A stretch of 64,000 bases of DNA, from NCBI GenBank assembly GCA_963714405.1, contig CAVQOH010000002.1:806001-870000 (forward strand), written 5' to 3'. This DNA comes from JAZGGS01 sp963714405. Lineage in GTDB: Bacteria > Bacteroidota > Ignavibacteria > Ignavibacteriales > Ignavibacteriaceae. Positions 43,717 through 53,524 of the stretch are shown one piece after another. Under the pieces are notes generated by a model. It saw only the letters and a list, made by a program, of their open reading frames with translations. It was not told the DNA's origin and did no database searches. The position numbers and the translations under genes are program-made. The first letter of the stretch is position 1. Each line of letters opens with the position of its first letter.

Positions 43717-44667
43717 ATGATCCTATCAATTATTTTATTAGTTACTGGTTTCCTGTTATTAATTAAAGGAGCTGATTTTCTTGTTGATGGATCCTCTTCT
43801 TTAGCTGTTAGGCTTAAAATTTCTCAGCTGGTTATTGGCTTAACCATTGTAGCTTTCGGTACTTCTGCCCCTGAACTAATTGTAAATATTTTTGCTGCGA
43901 TTGAAGGTTCGAGCGATGTTGGTTTTGGAAACATTGTTGGAAGCAACATTATAAATATATTATTAATACTTGGAATTGCTGCAATAATATTACCGTTGCA
44001 AACTCAAAAAAGCACAGTCTGGAAGGAAATTCCCTTTGCCCTGCTGGGTGCACTGGTTTTATTTGTTATGTGTAATGATATATTATTTGGTACGCCGCCC
44101 AGTTTAATTTCTTCCGGAGAGGGTATTATACTTCTTTTTTTCTTTGTAATATTTATCGTGTATGTCTTTGCGATTTCTAAAGTTGAAAGTGAAAATAAAG
44201 TTGAGGTAAAAGAATTATCAACCTTGAAAATAATTATTTTCATTTTAATAGGACTAGCGGGATTAATTATAGGCGGTAAACTCGTCGTTGATAATGCGGT
44301 GAATATAGCCGTTAGTATCGGTTTTAGTGAAAGAGTAATTGGATTAACCGTGGTTGCTCTTGGTACATCTTTACCTGAGTTATTCACTTCTGCGGTTGCT
44401 GCAACAAAAGGAAAAGCAGATATCGCTGTAGGAAATGTTGTGGGATCGAATATTTTTAATGTGTTTTTTGTCCTGGCAATTACTTCAATTATTAGCCCCG
44501 TTCAATTTAAGCCTGCAATGAATATTGATTTGCTAATAATGTTTATAGCATCGTTACTTTTGTTCATTACTATGTTTACCGGGGAGAAAAGAAAGATTGA
44601 TAAATGGGAAGCAGTGGTTTTCCTTATAATCTATATTGTATATACTACCTGGTTAATAATAGTTTAG
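43717..44667 (+). CDS. CaCA-family sodium/calcium antiporter
   Basis: A 316-residue inner-membrane protein with two homologous halves of five helices. The alpha repeats are VAFGTSAPELIVNI (about 48-61) and VALGTSLPELFTSAV (about 215-229), the acidic residues being the ion-binding sites. It should export calcium in exchange for sodium or protons. The length equals E. coli YrbG-type exchangers. It is 43 bases after the DUF502 gene. Confidence 0.92.
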   Translation: MILSIILLVTGFLLLIKGADFLVDGSSSLAVRLKISQLVIGLTIVAFGTSAPELIVNIFAAIEGSSDVGFGNIVGSNIINILLILGIAAIILPLQTQKSTVWKEIPFALLGALVLFVMCNDILFGTPPSLISSGEGIILLFFFVIFIVYVFAISKVESENKVEVKELSTLKIIIFILIGLAGLIIGGKLVVDNAVNIAVSIGFSERVIGLTVVALGTSLPELFTSAVAATKGKADIAVGNVVGSNIFNVFFVLAITSIISPVQFKPAMNIDLLIMFIASLLLFITMFTGEKRKIDKWEAVVFLIIYIVYTTWLIIV

Positions 44668-44703
44668 AAAATTTTTTAAAATGTTCAGTTAAATTTTGTT
44701 GAA

Positions 44704-45258
44704 CTATTTCTTTTTATGCACAGCTCTCCATCCTGTTGCAGGAACCATCATAGGTCTTATCATTTTACTAACAATTCCGACCTGCTCGGTTATGAAAAAT
44801 GCTTCGGGTTCAATTTCTTTGACAATTTTTATAAGTTTTGGTAATGCTTTTCGTTCGCAAACAACATATACCTCCAAAACTTTACTATCTTTTCCTTCTC
44901 CCTCAAAAACAGTAGCCCTATACCCATTCTCACGGATTTTATCAGCTATCAGCCTTCCGTTCAGCATAGAAATAACTCTAAGATTTGTAAAGCCCATTGC
45001 AAGCTTCTTTTCTATAGCTATGCCAACAACATTTCCCGTTGAAAAACCTACGGCATAAAAAACTGCTAAAATGGGCGTTTCCATTACTTTATCAAGCACA
45101 GCTGTAAGAACCAACAACCACATACTTGTTTCTATAAGGCCTAGAAAGAATGCCATTTTCATTCTTCCCTGTACAATACCAATTGTTCTAAGCGTTCCTA
45201 CAGATACATCAATAATTCGCGCAAAAAATATTATTAATCCAAGTATCCAAATGTTCAT
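44704..45258 (-). CDS. DUF2179/DUF5698 membrane protein
   Basis: A 184-residue protein with three N-terminal helices (about 5-80), including the conserved FFARIIDVSVGTLRTIGIVQG start. The C-terminal DUF2179 ferredoxin-like domain (about 90-165) has LIADKIRENGYRATVFEGEG and LEVYVVCERKALPKLIK. Such proteins are presumed ligand-regulated membrane proteins. The gene is convergent with the antiporter. Confidence 0.88.
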   Translation of the reverse strand: MNIWILGLIIFFARIIDVSVGTLRTIGIVQGRMKMAFFLGLIETSMWLLVLTAVLDKVMETPILAVFYAVGFSTGNVVGIAIEKKLAMGFTNLRVISMLNGRLIADKIRENGYRATVFEGEGKDSKVLEVYVVCERKALPKLIKIVKEIEPEAFFITEQVGIVSKMIRPMMVPATGWRAVHKKK

Positions 45259-45503
45259 CTTAAATTCACCAAATAACTAAATATTGAAAAAAGAAAATTA
45301 ACCAATGAATGCTCAATTTTAAAACAAATTACTATAGAATTGATGGAAGGGTAAAGTTTCTTTCTAACGACTAGTCTATATTCATTTTGAATTTAAACTA
45401 AAATTAAGAAAACAAGTATGAACCATAATCAATTATTACTACCTTTGTAAATAATTCACATACATATATTTTAAATTATTTAATTAATTTATTATTGATA
45501 AAC

Positions 45504-46604
45504 ATGAATGAAAATGAACAACAAATAAATACAGATTTTCCTTACAATCTGCTTGATGGAGCACAAGGAGTTGGTGTTGAAACAACTTCAGAATTGGAAA
45601 AGCTAAAAAAAAGAATCCTTGATGACAGTATTAATATTGATGACCGCATTGAGGCGTATGAAGACATAATGGATTCAGAAGTAGGAGACACTACTCTTGT
45701 GAGAGCAAGGAATACCGAAAGAGAGTTCTCGCTTAGGCAAATATACCTGAAGTTTGAGGGTGGGAATCCAACAGGAACTCAAAAAGACAGAATTGCTTTT
45801 GCACAATGTATGGATGCTTTGCGAAGAAGTTTTGATACGATTACTCTTGCAACGTGTGGAAATTACGGAGTTGCTGCAGCTCTTGCATCAAACCTATCTG
45901 GGATCAAATGTAAAATATTTATTCCTGAAAATTATCATACGAAAAGAGTTGAAGAGATGATAAATTACGGGGCGGAAATAATAAGGGAGGGAAAAGATTA
46001 TGAAACCTCTGTTGAACTTTCTAAAGAAGCAGCCAAAGCTAATGAGTGGTATGATGGAAACCCGGGCGGTGATAATCTTATTCTTCAGTTAAAAGCTTAT
46101 GGAGAGATTGCAAATGAAATTTATGATGAATTAAGAGATGCACCTTCAGTTGTTGCATCTCCTGTTTCTAATGGAACTTTGTTAGCCGGAATATATAAGG
46201 GATTTGTTAGTCTTTATCGCAGGGGTAAAACCTCAAAAATTCCCAAAATGGTTGCCGGTTCTTCTTTCCAAAAAAATCCAATAGTGCAGGCATATTTGCT
46301 GAATAAAGAAACTTGTGAAGATTTAAATCCCACCTCAATTAAGGAATCAAAAGTAAATGAGCCGCTGATTAATTGGCATTCAATAGATGGAGATCATGCT
46401 CTTGATGCAGTAAGAAAAACAAATGGTTGGGCAGGAGAAGCAACTGATAAGAGCTTAATCCAATTTGCCAGGATGATTCGAGAAAAAGAAGGTATAAGTG
46501 TTTTGCCGGCATCTGCAGCCGGGTTAGTAGCATTGCTCGATTATCATAAAAAAAATAATCTTTCGAATGATAGATTTGTTGTAATATTAACAGGGAGAAA
46601 ATAA
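45504..46604 (+). CDS. threonine-synthase-like PLP-dependent enzyme
   Basis: A 366-residue fold-type II PLP enzyme. The Schiff-base lysine is in the FEGGNPTGTQKDRIA motif (about 87-101). The phosphate-binding glycine loop is TCGNYGVAAALASN; SVLPASAAGLVALL lies near the C-terminus. It resembles threonine synthase but lacks the normal companions (homoserine kinase, aspartate kinase). The three following genes lie 0, 16 and 16 bases apart, making this the first gene of an unusual operon. It may catalyse beta- or gamma-replacement on an amino acid. The start is the ATG at 45504. Confidence 0.82.
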   Translation: MNENEQQINTDFPYNLLDGAQGVGVETTSELEKLKKRILDDSINIDDRIEAYEDIMDSEVGDTTLVRARNTEREFSLRQIYLKFEGGNPTGTQKDRIAFAQCMDALRRSFDTITLATCGNYGVAAALASNLSGIKCKIFIPENYHTKRVEEMINYGAEIIREGKDYETSVELSKEAAKANEWYDGNPGGDNLILQLKAYGEIANEIYDELRDAPSVVASPVSNGTLLAGIYKGFVSLYRRGKTSKIPKMVAGSSFQKNPIVQAYLLNKETCEDLNPTSIKESKVNEPLINWHSIDGDHALDAVRKTNGWAGEATDKSLIQFARMIREKEGISVLPASAAGLVALLDYHKKNNLSNDRFVVILTGRK

Positions 46605-47672
46605 ATGAGTATGCCGGAAGGTAACGCAATTGTTTATTGTCAGGGAGCTTTTAACACACCTAATGGTAAAACAGCACATGGACTTGTACGTTTTACAAAT
46701 CGTTATAATATACTTTCAGTAATTGATAGCAACTATACCGGGCAGGATGCAGCATTTGTTTTGGATGGGAAAGAAAAAGGAATACCAATAAGCAGTTCCC
46801 TTGCCGAAGCATTACAATTATCCAAATCATCAAATAAAAATGCAACTCATTTTGTAATAGGCATAGCACCTGATGGCGGTAGATTAAGCAAAGAAGCTAA
46901 AGCAACTGTTAAAGAAGCCCTTGAAAACGGTCTCAATGTAGATTCCGGATTGCATGATTTTTTATCTGAAGATAAACAGCTCCTTAAACTGGCAAAAGAA
47001 AAACATTTAAAAATACGTGATGTTAGAAAACCAATATCACGGGATAAGCTTCACTTTTTTGAAGGTAAAATAGAAAAAGTTAACGCTCTAAAAATCGCAA
47101 TCCTCGGAACGGATTCTGCAATTGGAAAAAGAACGACTGCGCGGATACTTGTAAATGAGTTGAACAAAAAAAATATTAAAACAGAAATGATTGGCACCGG
47201 TCAAACTGGCTGGATGCAGGGAACTAAGTATTGCATAATTATGGATTCAATAGTTAATGATTTTGTTTCAGGTGAAATTGAAAATGCTGTATATGAAGCG
47301 TGGGTTAATGAAAAACCAAAAGTAATTGTTATTGAGGGACAGGGAAGTTTAATGAATCCTGCATACCCCGGAGGATTTGAAATATTAGCAGCAGGAAGAC
47401 CTGATATTGTAATTCTCCAGCATGCCCCTGCAAGAAAAGAATATGATGGATTTCCTGGTTATGAGCTTCATACTATTGATAAACAAATTCACGCGATCGA
47501 GTTACTTTCTGGGAAACCGGTTGTTGCCGTCACAATAAATCATGAAGATTTGGATTTAAATACAGTTCCTATGCTGTGCGCAGATTTAAGCAAAAAACAT
47601 AAGTTGCCATTTTATGATGTATTGCTGAATGGGGCAGACGATTTAGTTAAGCAGGTAGAGAAATATTTATAA
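46605..47672 (+). CDS. DUF1611/DgcN-like P-loop protein
   Basis: A 355-residue protein of the DUF1611 family. The N-terminal domain (about 1-145) has a Rossmann-like pattern with IGIAPDGGRLSKEA. The C-terminal P-loop domain contains ILGTDSAIGKRTTARIL (Walker A, about 167-183) and a VIEGQGSLMNPAYPGGFEIL loop. The family includes DgcN, reported to act with the enolase-superfamily racemase DgcA on D-glutamate through N-acetylated forms. A DgcA-like epimerase gene is two positions downstream. The ATG follows the previous stop directly. Confidence 0.82.
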   Translation: MSMPEGNAIVYCQGAFNTPNGKTAHGLVRFTNRYNILSVIDSNYTGQDAAFVLDGKEKGIPISSSLAEALQLSKSSNKNATHFVIGIAPDGGRLSKEAKATVKEALENGLNVDSGLHDFLSEDKQLLKLAKEKHLKIRDVRKPISRDKLHFFEGKIEKVNALKIAILGTDSAIGKRTTARILVNELNKKNIKTEMIGTGQTGWMQGTKYCIIMDSIVNDFVSGEIENAVYEAWVNEKPKVIVIEGQGSLMNPAYPGGFEILAAGRPDIVILQHAPARKEYDGFPGYELHTIDKQIHAIELLSGKPVVAVTINHEDLDLNTVPMLCADLSKKHKLPFYDVLLNGADDLVKQVEKYL

Positions 47673-47688
47673 AATAAAACCAGATAAA

Positions 47689-50022
47689 ATGAATAAATCA
47701 TTCAAAGAATTAGTTGTAATTGATCAACTCGAAGTGGGACCCGTTAAAATTGAACCCAACCGTTTCGTTGCTCCCTACACCGTTACTTATAAGAGTAAAA
47801 AGGACACAGTAGATCTCATATATAAATATGAAGAGAATGTATTTGATCCCAATGATGACGCAGATGTTAATCTTGCAAGTATGATAGCTGCACAGGTTGC
47901 AATCAATTACGGATTATTCTGTAAGAAGATAATTTTTAATGGTCTTTACGATTCAACCGATCAGCGTTTGATAAAAGATATGATGGAAAACACTGCACGG
48001 GAAATTTATGTTAAGAAATTTCTTGAACACAACCCATTTTTAACCGGGAATGCAGCAAAACTATCTGCTGTAAAAATGAAATCTTATCTTCAATCTAAAC
48101 TAGTATATAATTCTATTGATGAAGAACCAGTAAACACAACCTGGAAGTACTGGGAAACCAGCAAAAAAAATATTTGTGTTCTATCAAGCGGTGGTAAAGA
48201 CAGTCTGCTTAGCTATGGACTTATAAACGAACTTGGTTATAATACTCATCCTATATTTATAAATGAATCAGGCAGACATTGGTTAACAGCACTAAATGCT
48301 TTCAAATATTTTAAAAAGAATGTTGAAACTACAACTCGTGTATGGACTAATTCTGATCGTGTTTTTAATTTTATGTTAAGACATCTGCCGTTTATTAGAA
48401 AAGATTTTGCGGATATAAGATCAGATGAATACCCGATAAGATTATGGACTGTAGCCGTTTTTTTATTTGGCGTATTACCGCTGCATAAAAAAAGAGGAAT
48501 TGGAAGATTAATAATTGGCGATGAATACGATACTACGGTAAGAAAAACATTTAAGGGTATAACACACTATAATGGATTATATGACCAGAGTCGTTATTTT
48601 GATGAAGCATTATCCCGCTACTATCTAAAAAAGGGATGGACTGTAACACAGTTTTCTATTCTTCGCCCTCTTTCTGAAATGTTAATTGAATCAATTCTTG
48701 CAAAAGAATACCCGCAACTTCAAAAACACCAGGTATCCTGCCATGCTGCTCACACTAAAAAGGAAAAAGTATATCCCTGTGGTAAATGTGAAAAGTGCAG
48801 GCGAATAGTTGGTATGTTGACTGCTATTGGAGTTAATCCTCAGCATTGTGGTTATAGCAAAACACAAATTAAACAATGTTTAATTAATATTGTAAAAAAA
48901 GGAGTTAGCCAGGAGGCAGAGGGGGTTAAGCAATTATTATATATGCTGCACAAAATTGATAAAATTAAATTAACGGAGGAAGAAGCATCTAAACTAAAAG
49001 CGCATTCAGAAGTTTTAAATTTGCGTTTCCACAAAGAGCATTCACCGGTAAATGCGATTCCTATGGATTTAAGGAAAGCGTTGTACAAAATTTATTTGAA
49101 GTATGCGCAGGGTGCGTTAATATATTCTGCAAAAAAATGGGAAAAATATAAACCAATCAGCAGAAAAAATCTATCTACTCCATACAAGTTTGAATTTACA
49201 GCAAATCATTCAACCAATAAAGAAACAGAGCTATCCTTAGATGATAAGTATAACTGGGCAGAGTTAAGCTGGCCGGAAGCGGAAGAAAAACTTAAAACTG
49301 TTGATGTTGCTCTTCTTCCAGTTGGTGCTATTGAACAGCATGGTCCACATCTTCCATTAGATACAGATGCATTCGACGCAGAATATCTGGCAAGAAGAGT
49401 TGCAGAAACCTGCAGTGAACCCAAACCTTTTGTATTACCTTTAATTCCCTATGGCGTATCTTATCACCATGATGATTTCATGGGTACGGTAAGTGTAAGT
49501 AATGAAACTCTTTCAAAACTTGTTTATGAAATTGGAATGAATTTAGCAAGACAGGGTATTAATAAACTGGTTATTATAAACGGGCACGGCGATAATGCGC
49601 CATCATTAAATTTTGCTGCACAAATGATTAACCGTGATGCAAGAATATTTGTTACAGTTGATACAGGCGAAACAAGTGATGTTGATCTTGATAATATTTC
49701 CACTACCCCGAATGATGTTCATGCAGGTGAAATTGAAACAAGCACTACTTTAGCTGTAAGACCAGATCTTGTTAAAATGGATAAGGCAAAAAAAACAATT
49801 CTTAAGTTTTCCAGCAGATACTTAAATTTCTCTTCTTCAAGAGGTGTTCCCTGGTATGCACAAACAAAAAAAATATCTGAAACAGGTATAATGGGTGACC
49901 CTACAAAAGCAAGCATCAACAAAGGAAAAAAAATGTGGGATATTATGATTGCACATCTCGTTTCATTTGTTGAAGATTTAAAATCAATGAACCTTGATGA
50001 TATTCATCAGAAAAAATATTAA
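47689..50022 (+). CDS. fusion of MurL-like PP-loop ATPase and creatininase-type amidohydrolase
   Basis: A 777-residue two-part protein. Residues 1-480 have an adenine-nucleotide alpha-hydrolase fold with PP-loop SSGGKDSLLSYG (166-177), an N-terminal beta domain (20-50) and a cysteine cluster C351, C364, C367, C370 (CGKCEKC), probably zinc-binding. The layout resembles MurL, the ATP-dependent peptidyl-glutamate epimerase. After a linker, residues 521-770 are a creatininase/MftE-type domain: E549-x-H551 with D558, NGHGDN (H633) and DVHAGEIETS (H678, E681) as metal ligands. Such domains hydrolyse amide or peptide bonds. The fusion suggests coupled amide activation and cleavage. The gaps of 16 bases on both sides place it in the operon. 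Confidence 0.82.
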   Translation: MNKSFKELVVIDQLEVGPVKIEPNRFVAPYTVTYKSKKDTVDLIYKYEENVFDPNDDADVNLASMIAAQVAINYGLFCKKIIFNGLYDSTDQRLIKDMMENTAREIYVKKFLEHNPFLTGNAAKLSAVKMKSYLQSKLVYNSIDEEPVNTTWKYWETSKKNICVLSSGGKDSLLSYGLINELGYNTHPIFINESGRHWLTALNAFKYFKKNVETTTRVWTNSDRVFNFMLRHLPFIRKDFADIRSDEYPIRLWTVAVFLFGVLPLHKKRGIGRLIIGDEYDTTVRKTFKGITHYNGLYDQSRYFDEALSRYYLKKGWTVTQFSILRPLSEMLIESILAKEYPQLQKHQVSCHAAHTKKEKVYPCGKCEKCRRIVGMLTAIGVNPQHCGYSKTQIKQCLINIVKKGVSQEAEGVKQLLYMLHKIDKIKLTEEEASKLKAHSEVLNLRFHKEHSPVNAIPMDLRKALYKIYLKYAQGALIYSAKKWEKYKPISRKNLSTPYKFEFTANHSTNKETELSLDDKYNWAELSWPEAEEKLKTVDVALLPVGAIEQHGPHLPLDTDAFDAEYLARRVAETCSEPKPFVLPLIPYGVSYHHDDFMGTVSVSNETLSKLVYEIGMNLARQGINKLVIINGHGDNAPSLNFAAQMINRDARIFVTVDTGETSDVDLDNISTTPNDVHAGEIETSTTLAVRPDLVKMDKAKKTILKFSSRYLNFSSSRGVPWYAQTKKISETGIMGDPTKASINKGKKMWDIMIAHLVSFVEDLKSMNLDDIHQKKY

Positions 50023-50038
50023 ACAGGTTGCATAAAAA

Positions 50039-51115
50039 GTGAAAATAAAAAGTTTCGAATTTTATCCTGTTACAATGAGGTTGAAAGAACCATATACAAT
50101 AGCTTATGAAACCGTGGATAAAACCTCTAATATGATTTGTAAAATCATTACAGATCATAACATAATAGGATTAGGTGTAGCAGCTCCTGATCCTGAAGTT
50201 ACCGGGGAATCAATTAAAACTGTTGAGGATGTTTGCATCAACATTATAGAACCATATATAAAAGGAAAAGATCCGATAAGATTAGCAAAAATAACAACGG
50301 AACTTAAACCGCTCCTTCAAAAACATCCCTCAGCATTAGCAATGATTGATATGGCGCTCTATGATATTCTTGGGAAAAGAGCAGGCTTGCCCGTTTATAA
50401 AATTCTTGGGGGATATAGAACAAGAATAATAACCAGTATAACAGTTGGTATTTTACCAATAGATGAAACACTTAAAACTTGTAAAGCATTTATTAAAGAT
50501 GGTTTTAAAGCAATTAAAATTAAGGGCGGCTTAAACCCGGATGAAGACATAGAAAAGATATTAAAAATAAGGGAGCTTGTTGGCAGAAATATAGCTTTGC
50601 GATTTGATGCTAACCAAGGTTATACGGTTGAACAATCAAAACAATTTGTTGAAAAAACACGTAAAGCAAAGTTGGAACTAATTGAGCAGCCCACACCGCG
50701 TAATGAGCTTGAACTACTTGGAAATGTAACAAACAGTGTCCCAATTCCTGTTATGGCAGATGAAAGCTTAATGAGTTTAAGAGATGTTTTTAAGTTAGCA
50801 AGAAGAGAGCTGGTTGATACTGTAAATATTAAGTTAATGAAGGTTGGCGGAATTTATGAAGCACTTCATATAAATTCTGTTGCTAAAGCTGCAAACCTGG
50901 AAGCTATGATTGGCTGTATGGATGAAGCTGCCTTAGGTATTGCCGCGGGATTACATTTTGCACTTGCAAGACCAAACGTTGATTATGCTGATTTAGATGG
51001 ACATCTCGATTTAATTGATGATCCAACTGCAGGTGCGGTAATATTGAAGGATGGTTATTTATATACTACTGAGGAACCTGGATTAGGACTAAAATCTCTT
51101 GAACTTCAGTCTTAA
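50039..51115 (+). CDS. enolase-superfamily dipeptide epimerase
   Basis: A 358-residue muconate-lactonizing-type enolase-superfamily protein close to L-Ala-D/L-Glu epimerases and N-acyl amino-acid racemases. The catalytic pair is KIKGG (KxK, about 161-165) and NIKLMKVGG (about 262-270). The metal ligands are in FDANQGY, EQPTPRNE and MADESLMS (about 191-240). It starts with GTG 16 bases after the fusion gene. It could convert the stereochemistry of glutamyl or acyl-amino acid groups produced by the upstream enzymes, or recycle murein peptides. Confidence 0.88.
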   Translation: MKIKSFEFYPVTMRLKEPYTIAYETVDKTSNMICKIITDHNIIGLGVAAPDPEVTGESIKTVEDVCINIIEPYIKGKDPIRLAKITTELKPLLQKHPSALAMIDMALYDILGKRAGLPVYKILGGYRTRIITSITVGILPIDETLKTCKAFIKDGFKAIKIKGGLNPDEDIEKILKIRELVGRNIALRFDANQGYTVEQSKQFVEKTRKAKLELIEQPTPRNELELLGNVTNSVPIPVMADESLMSLRDVFKLARRELVDTVNIKLMKVGGIYEALHINSVAKAANLEAMIGCMDEAALGIAAGLHFALARPNVDYADLDGHLDLIDDPTAGAVILKDGYLYTTEEPGLGLKSLELQS

Positions 51116-51172
51116 TCATTAAAGTCATATATTAAAAATTATTATTTATTAATAAAATACACTCTATTTATA

Positions 51173-52297
51173 ATGGTTAAAATAACAGATGTACCTAAAA
51201 AGTTGATTGGATTACCCATAAATCGGATCAAAAAAATTTCTCCACAGATTAAAAGGATAGTAAGTAAAGTTGGATCTTCCCCGGGAAGTTTGCATTATGT
51301 TGGTGATTCAGAAAAAATTGAAACGAGTATAATTACCAGAACCTATGATCAAGAAAATTTTAATGAAAATATCATACAAGATCCTGCTACAATTAAACAA
51401 TATTTAAAAGATAACTATGTAAACTGGGTTGAAGTAACAGGACTGCAGGATTTAGACTCTATTCGTGAAGTAGGAAATCAATTCAACATTCACCCAATGC
51501 TACTAGAGGACGTACTTAACACAGAACACTTACCGAAATATGAAGAAGAAGAAAATTATTCGGCAATTATTTTAAATTCGTATTCTCCGGATGGTAAAGG
51601 TAATTTTAAACGAAATCATATTTGCCTTGTATTAACGGATAATTCAATCATTCAATTCCAGGATTTTGAATCTGAAATACTTAAAGATAAAATTGAAAGA
51701 ATAAAGCAAGCAAAGGGAAGAGCGAGAAAATTAAAAGCTGATTATCTTTTTTATGTGCTTATTGATGCATTTGTTGATTCATACTATGTTTTCTTTTCAC
51801 AAATAAACGAAAAAATTGCTTTTCTTGAAGAAATGCTTCTGGCAAATAATGACGGAAACTTAATGGAAGAAATACATGCACTCAAATTTGAGCTTAACAA
51901 TTTAAGAAAGAATTTATTTCCTCTGCGAGAGTGCATAATTGATTTAATTAAAGGTGAACCTGATTTTATATTAAAAAGTAATTTAGTTTTTTTTAATGAT
52001 CTAAAAGATCACTTGAACCAATTAGTGGAATTCTATCTTCTATATAATGAAAACATTAAGTCACTTGTTGATTTAAACAATTCAAACCAAAGCAACAGCA
52101 TTAACGCCGTAATGAAAACCTTAACTATTATAGCCACTATATTTATCCCGCTAACTTTTATTGCTGGAATTTACGGAATGAATTTTGAATTTATGCCCGA
52201 ACTTAGCTGGCGATGGGCATACTTTGCAATTTGGGGTGTAATGCTCCTGGTTACAATTGGTATGCTGATTTACTTTAGAAAGAAAAAGTGGATTTGA
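51173..52297 (+). CDS. CorA-family magnesium/cobalt transporter
   Basis: A 374-residue CorA-like channel. A large cytoplasmic domain ends in a long helix (about 240-310, LHALKFELNNLRKNL-like). Two C-terminal helices follow; the first closes with the signature YGMN (334-337) and the second with LLVTIGMLIYFRKKKW. The pore should conduct Mg2+ or Co2+. It is 57 bases downstream of the epimerase gene and probably a separate unit. Confidence 0.93.
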   Translation: MVKITDVPKKLIGLPINRIKKISPQIKRIVSKVGSSPGSLHYVGDSEKIETSIITRTYDQENFNENIIQDPATIKQYLKDNYVNWVEVTGLQDLDSIREVGNQFNIHPMLLEDVLNTEHLPKYEEEENYSAIILNSYSPDGKGNFKRNHICLVLTDNSIIQFQDFESEILKDKIERIKQAKGRARKLKADYLFYVLIDAFVDSYYVFFSQINEKIAFLEEMLLANNDGNLMEEIHALKFELNNLRKNLFPLRECIIDLIKGEPDFILKSNLVFFNDLKDHLNQLVEFYLLYNENIKSLVDLNNSNQSNSINAVMKTLTIIATIFIPLTFIAGIYGMNFEFMPELSWRWAYFAIWGVMLLVTIGMLIYFRKKKWI

Positions 52298-52380
52298 AAT
52301 AAACACACCTTAATGGCTTGATCTACTTTTCTTGATTTACCATCTTAAAGTAATATTTTTATAAAAAAGTATTTTTCATT

Positions 52381-52995
52381 ATGAAGAAATCCATTTTTCT
52401 ATATTTAGTAATATTTTCAATCTCAATAACAGGACAGGTTATGCAGGACAAAGAACTGGAAAAAGCCACGTTCGGATCAGGTTGTTTTTGGTGTACGGAA
52501 GCAGTTTTTGAATTGGTAAATGGTGTTGCTTCGGTAACATCCGGTTATACAGGTGGTTCAATAAAAAATCCCACGTATGAACAGGTTTGCTCTGAGAAAA
52601 CCGGACATGCAGAAGCTGTACAAATACTTTATGATCCTAGAATAGTAATTTATGATGAATTATTAGAAATATTCTGGAAAACACACGATCCAACTACTTT
52701 AAACCAGCAGGGTAATGATAAGGGGACTCAGTACCGCTCAGTTATTTTTTACCACAATGATAAACAAAAAGAGTTGGCAGAGAAATATAAAGATGCACTT
52801 GATAAATCAGGTGCGTGGGAAAATCCAATTGTTACTGAAATTTTACCAGCAGCTGAATTTTACGAAGCTGAAAAATATCATCAGGATTATTACACTAACA
52901 ATCCTAACCAGGGTTACTGTGCTTACATAATTGCTCCAAAAGTAGAAAAGTTTAAAGAAGTGTTTAAAGATAAGCTGAAAAAAAAATCTAAATAA
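52381..52995 (+). CDS. msrA: exported peptide methionine sulfoxide reductase MsrA
   Basis: A 204-residue MsrA that reduces the S-epimer of methionine sulfoxide in oxidised proteins. The catalytic motif is GSGCFWCTEAVFE with Cys35 as nucleophile. The conserved GYTGGSIKNPTYEQVCS, HDPTTLNQQGNDKGTQYRS and KYHQDYY segments follow. An N-terminal signal peptide (about 1-20) suggests a periplasmic location, so it should repair envelope proteins. Confidence 0.95.
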   Translation: MKKSIFLYLVIFSISITGQVMQDKELEKATFGSGCFWCTEAVFELVNGVASVTSGYTGGSIKNPTYEQVCSEKTGHAEAVQILYDPRIVIYDELLEIFWKTHDPTTLNQQGNDKGTQYRSVIFYHNDKQKELAEKYKDALDKSGAWENPIVTEILPAAEFYEAEKYHQDYYTNNPNQGYCAYIIAPKVEKFKEVFKDKLKKKSK

Positions 52996-53038
52996 TATTA
53001 TAAAAAAGTATAATTGGTTTTTAATGAGGCGAAAACTT

Positions 53039-53524
53039 CTAATCTATAGATATTTCAACAACTAGTTTTTCTTTATTAAATAAAAAATTAGCTTTCTCCC
53101 AGCTTGGTGGACCAAACCATGCATTTGCATTATTTGAGAATCCATAATCCTCAGTAGGTATGCCCAAAATATTTGAATCCAGTTCATGATTATTATTTTC
53201 ATCATGAAAAACTTTTATTGCATAGTTGCCGTAATAAAGAGAATCTATTGATAAAACAACTTTGCTATTTGAAATTGACAAGATCTTTCCAATGTAAACA
53301 GAGTCTTCGTTTTCATAAATTTCTTTATCCTTATCAAGGGCGAACCAACAGGTTCCCTCGTTATTTTCAAAGCCAACTATGTTTACGATAAGAGTTCCTG
53401 TACTGCGAATATTATCCTTATCAATGCAGTTTGCTGTTTGTGCAATTAAGATAATTAAAAAAAATACTAAATAAGTTTTAACATTATTCAGAAATTTAAA
53501 CCGATAATTCAATGAACTACTCAA
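53039..53524 (-). CDS. exported DUF2141 protein
   Basis: A 161-residue DUF2141 protein with an N-terminal hydrophobic export signal (about 15-33) and the typical pattern GTLIVNIVGFENNEGTCWFA, YAIKVFHDENNNHELDSN, GIPTEDYGFSNNA and PPSWEKANF. DUF2141 proteins often occur in carotenoid clusters of FCB bacteria, and here the gene overlaps the stop of the FAD desaturase (TTGA). The start is TTG. Its role is unknown. Confidence 0.85.
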   Translation of the reverse strand: MSSSLNYRFKFLNNVKTYLVFFLIILIAQTANCIDKDNIRSTGTLIVNIVGFENNEGTCWFALDKDKEIYENEDSVYIGKILSISNSKVVLSIDSLYYGNYAIKVFHDENNNHELDSNILGIPTEDYGFSNNANAWFGPPSWEKANFLFNKEKLVVEISID

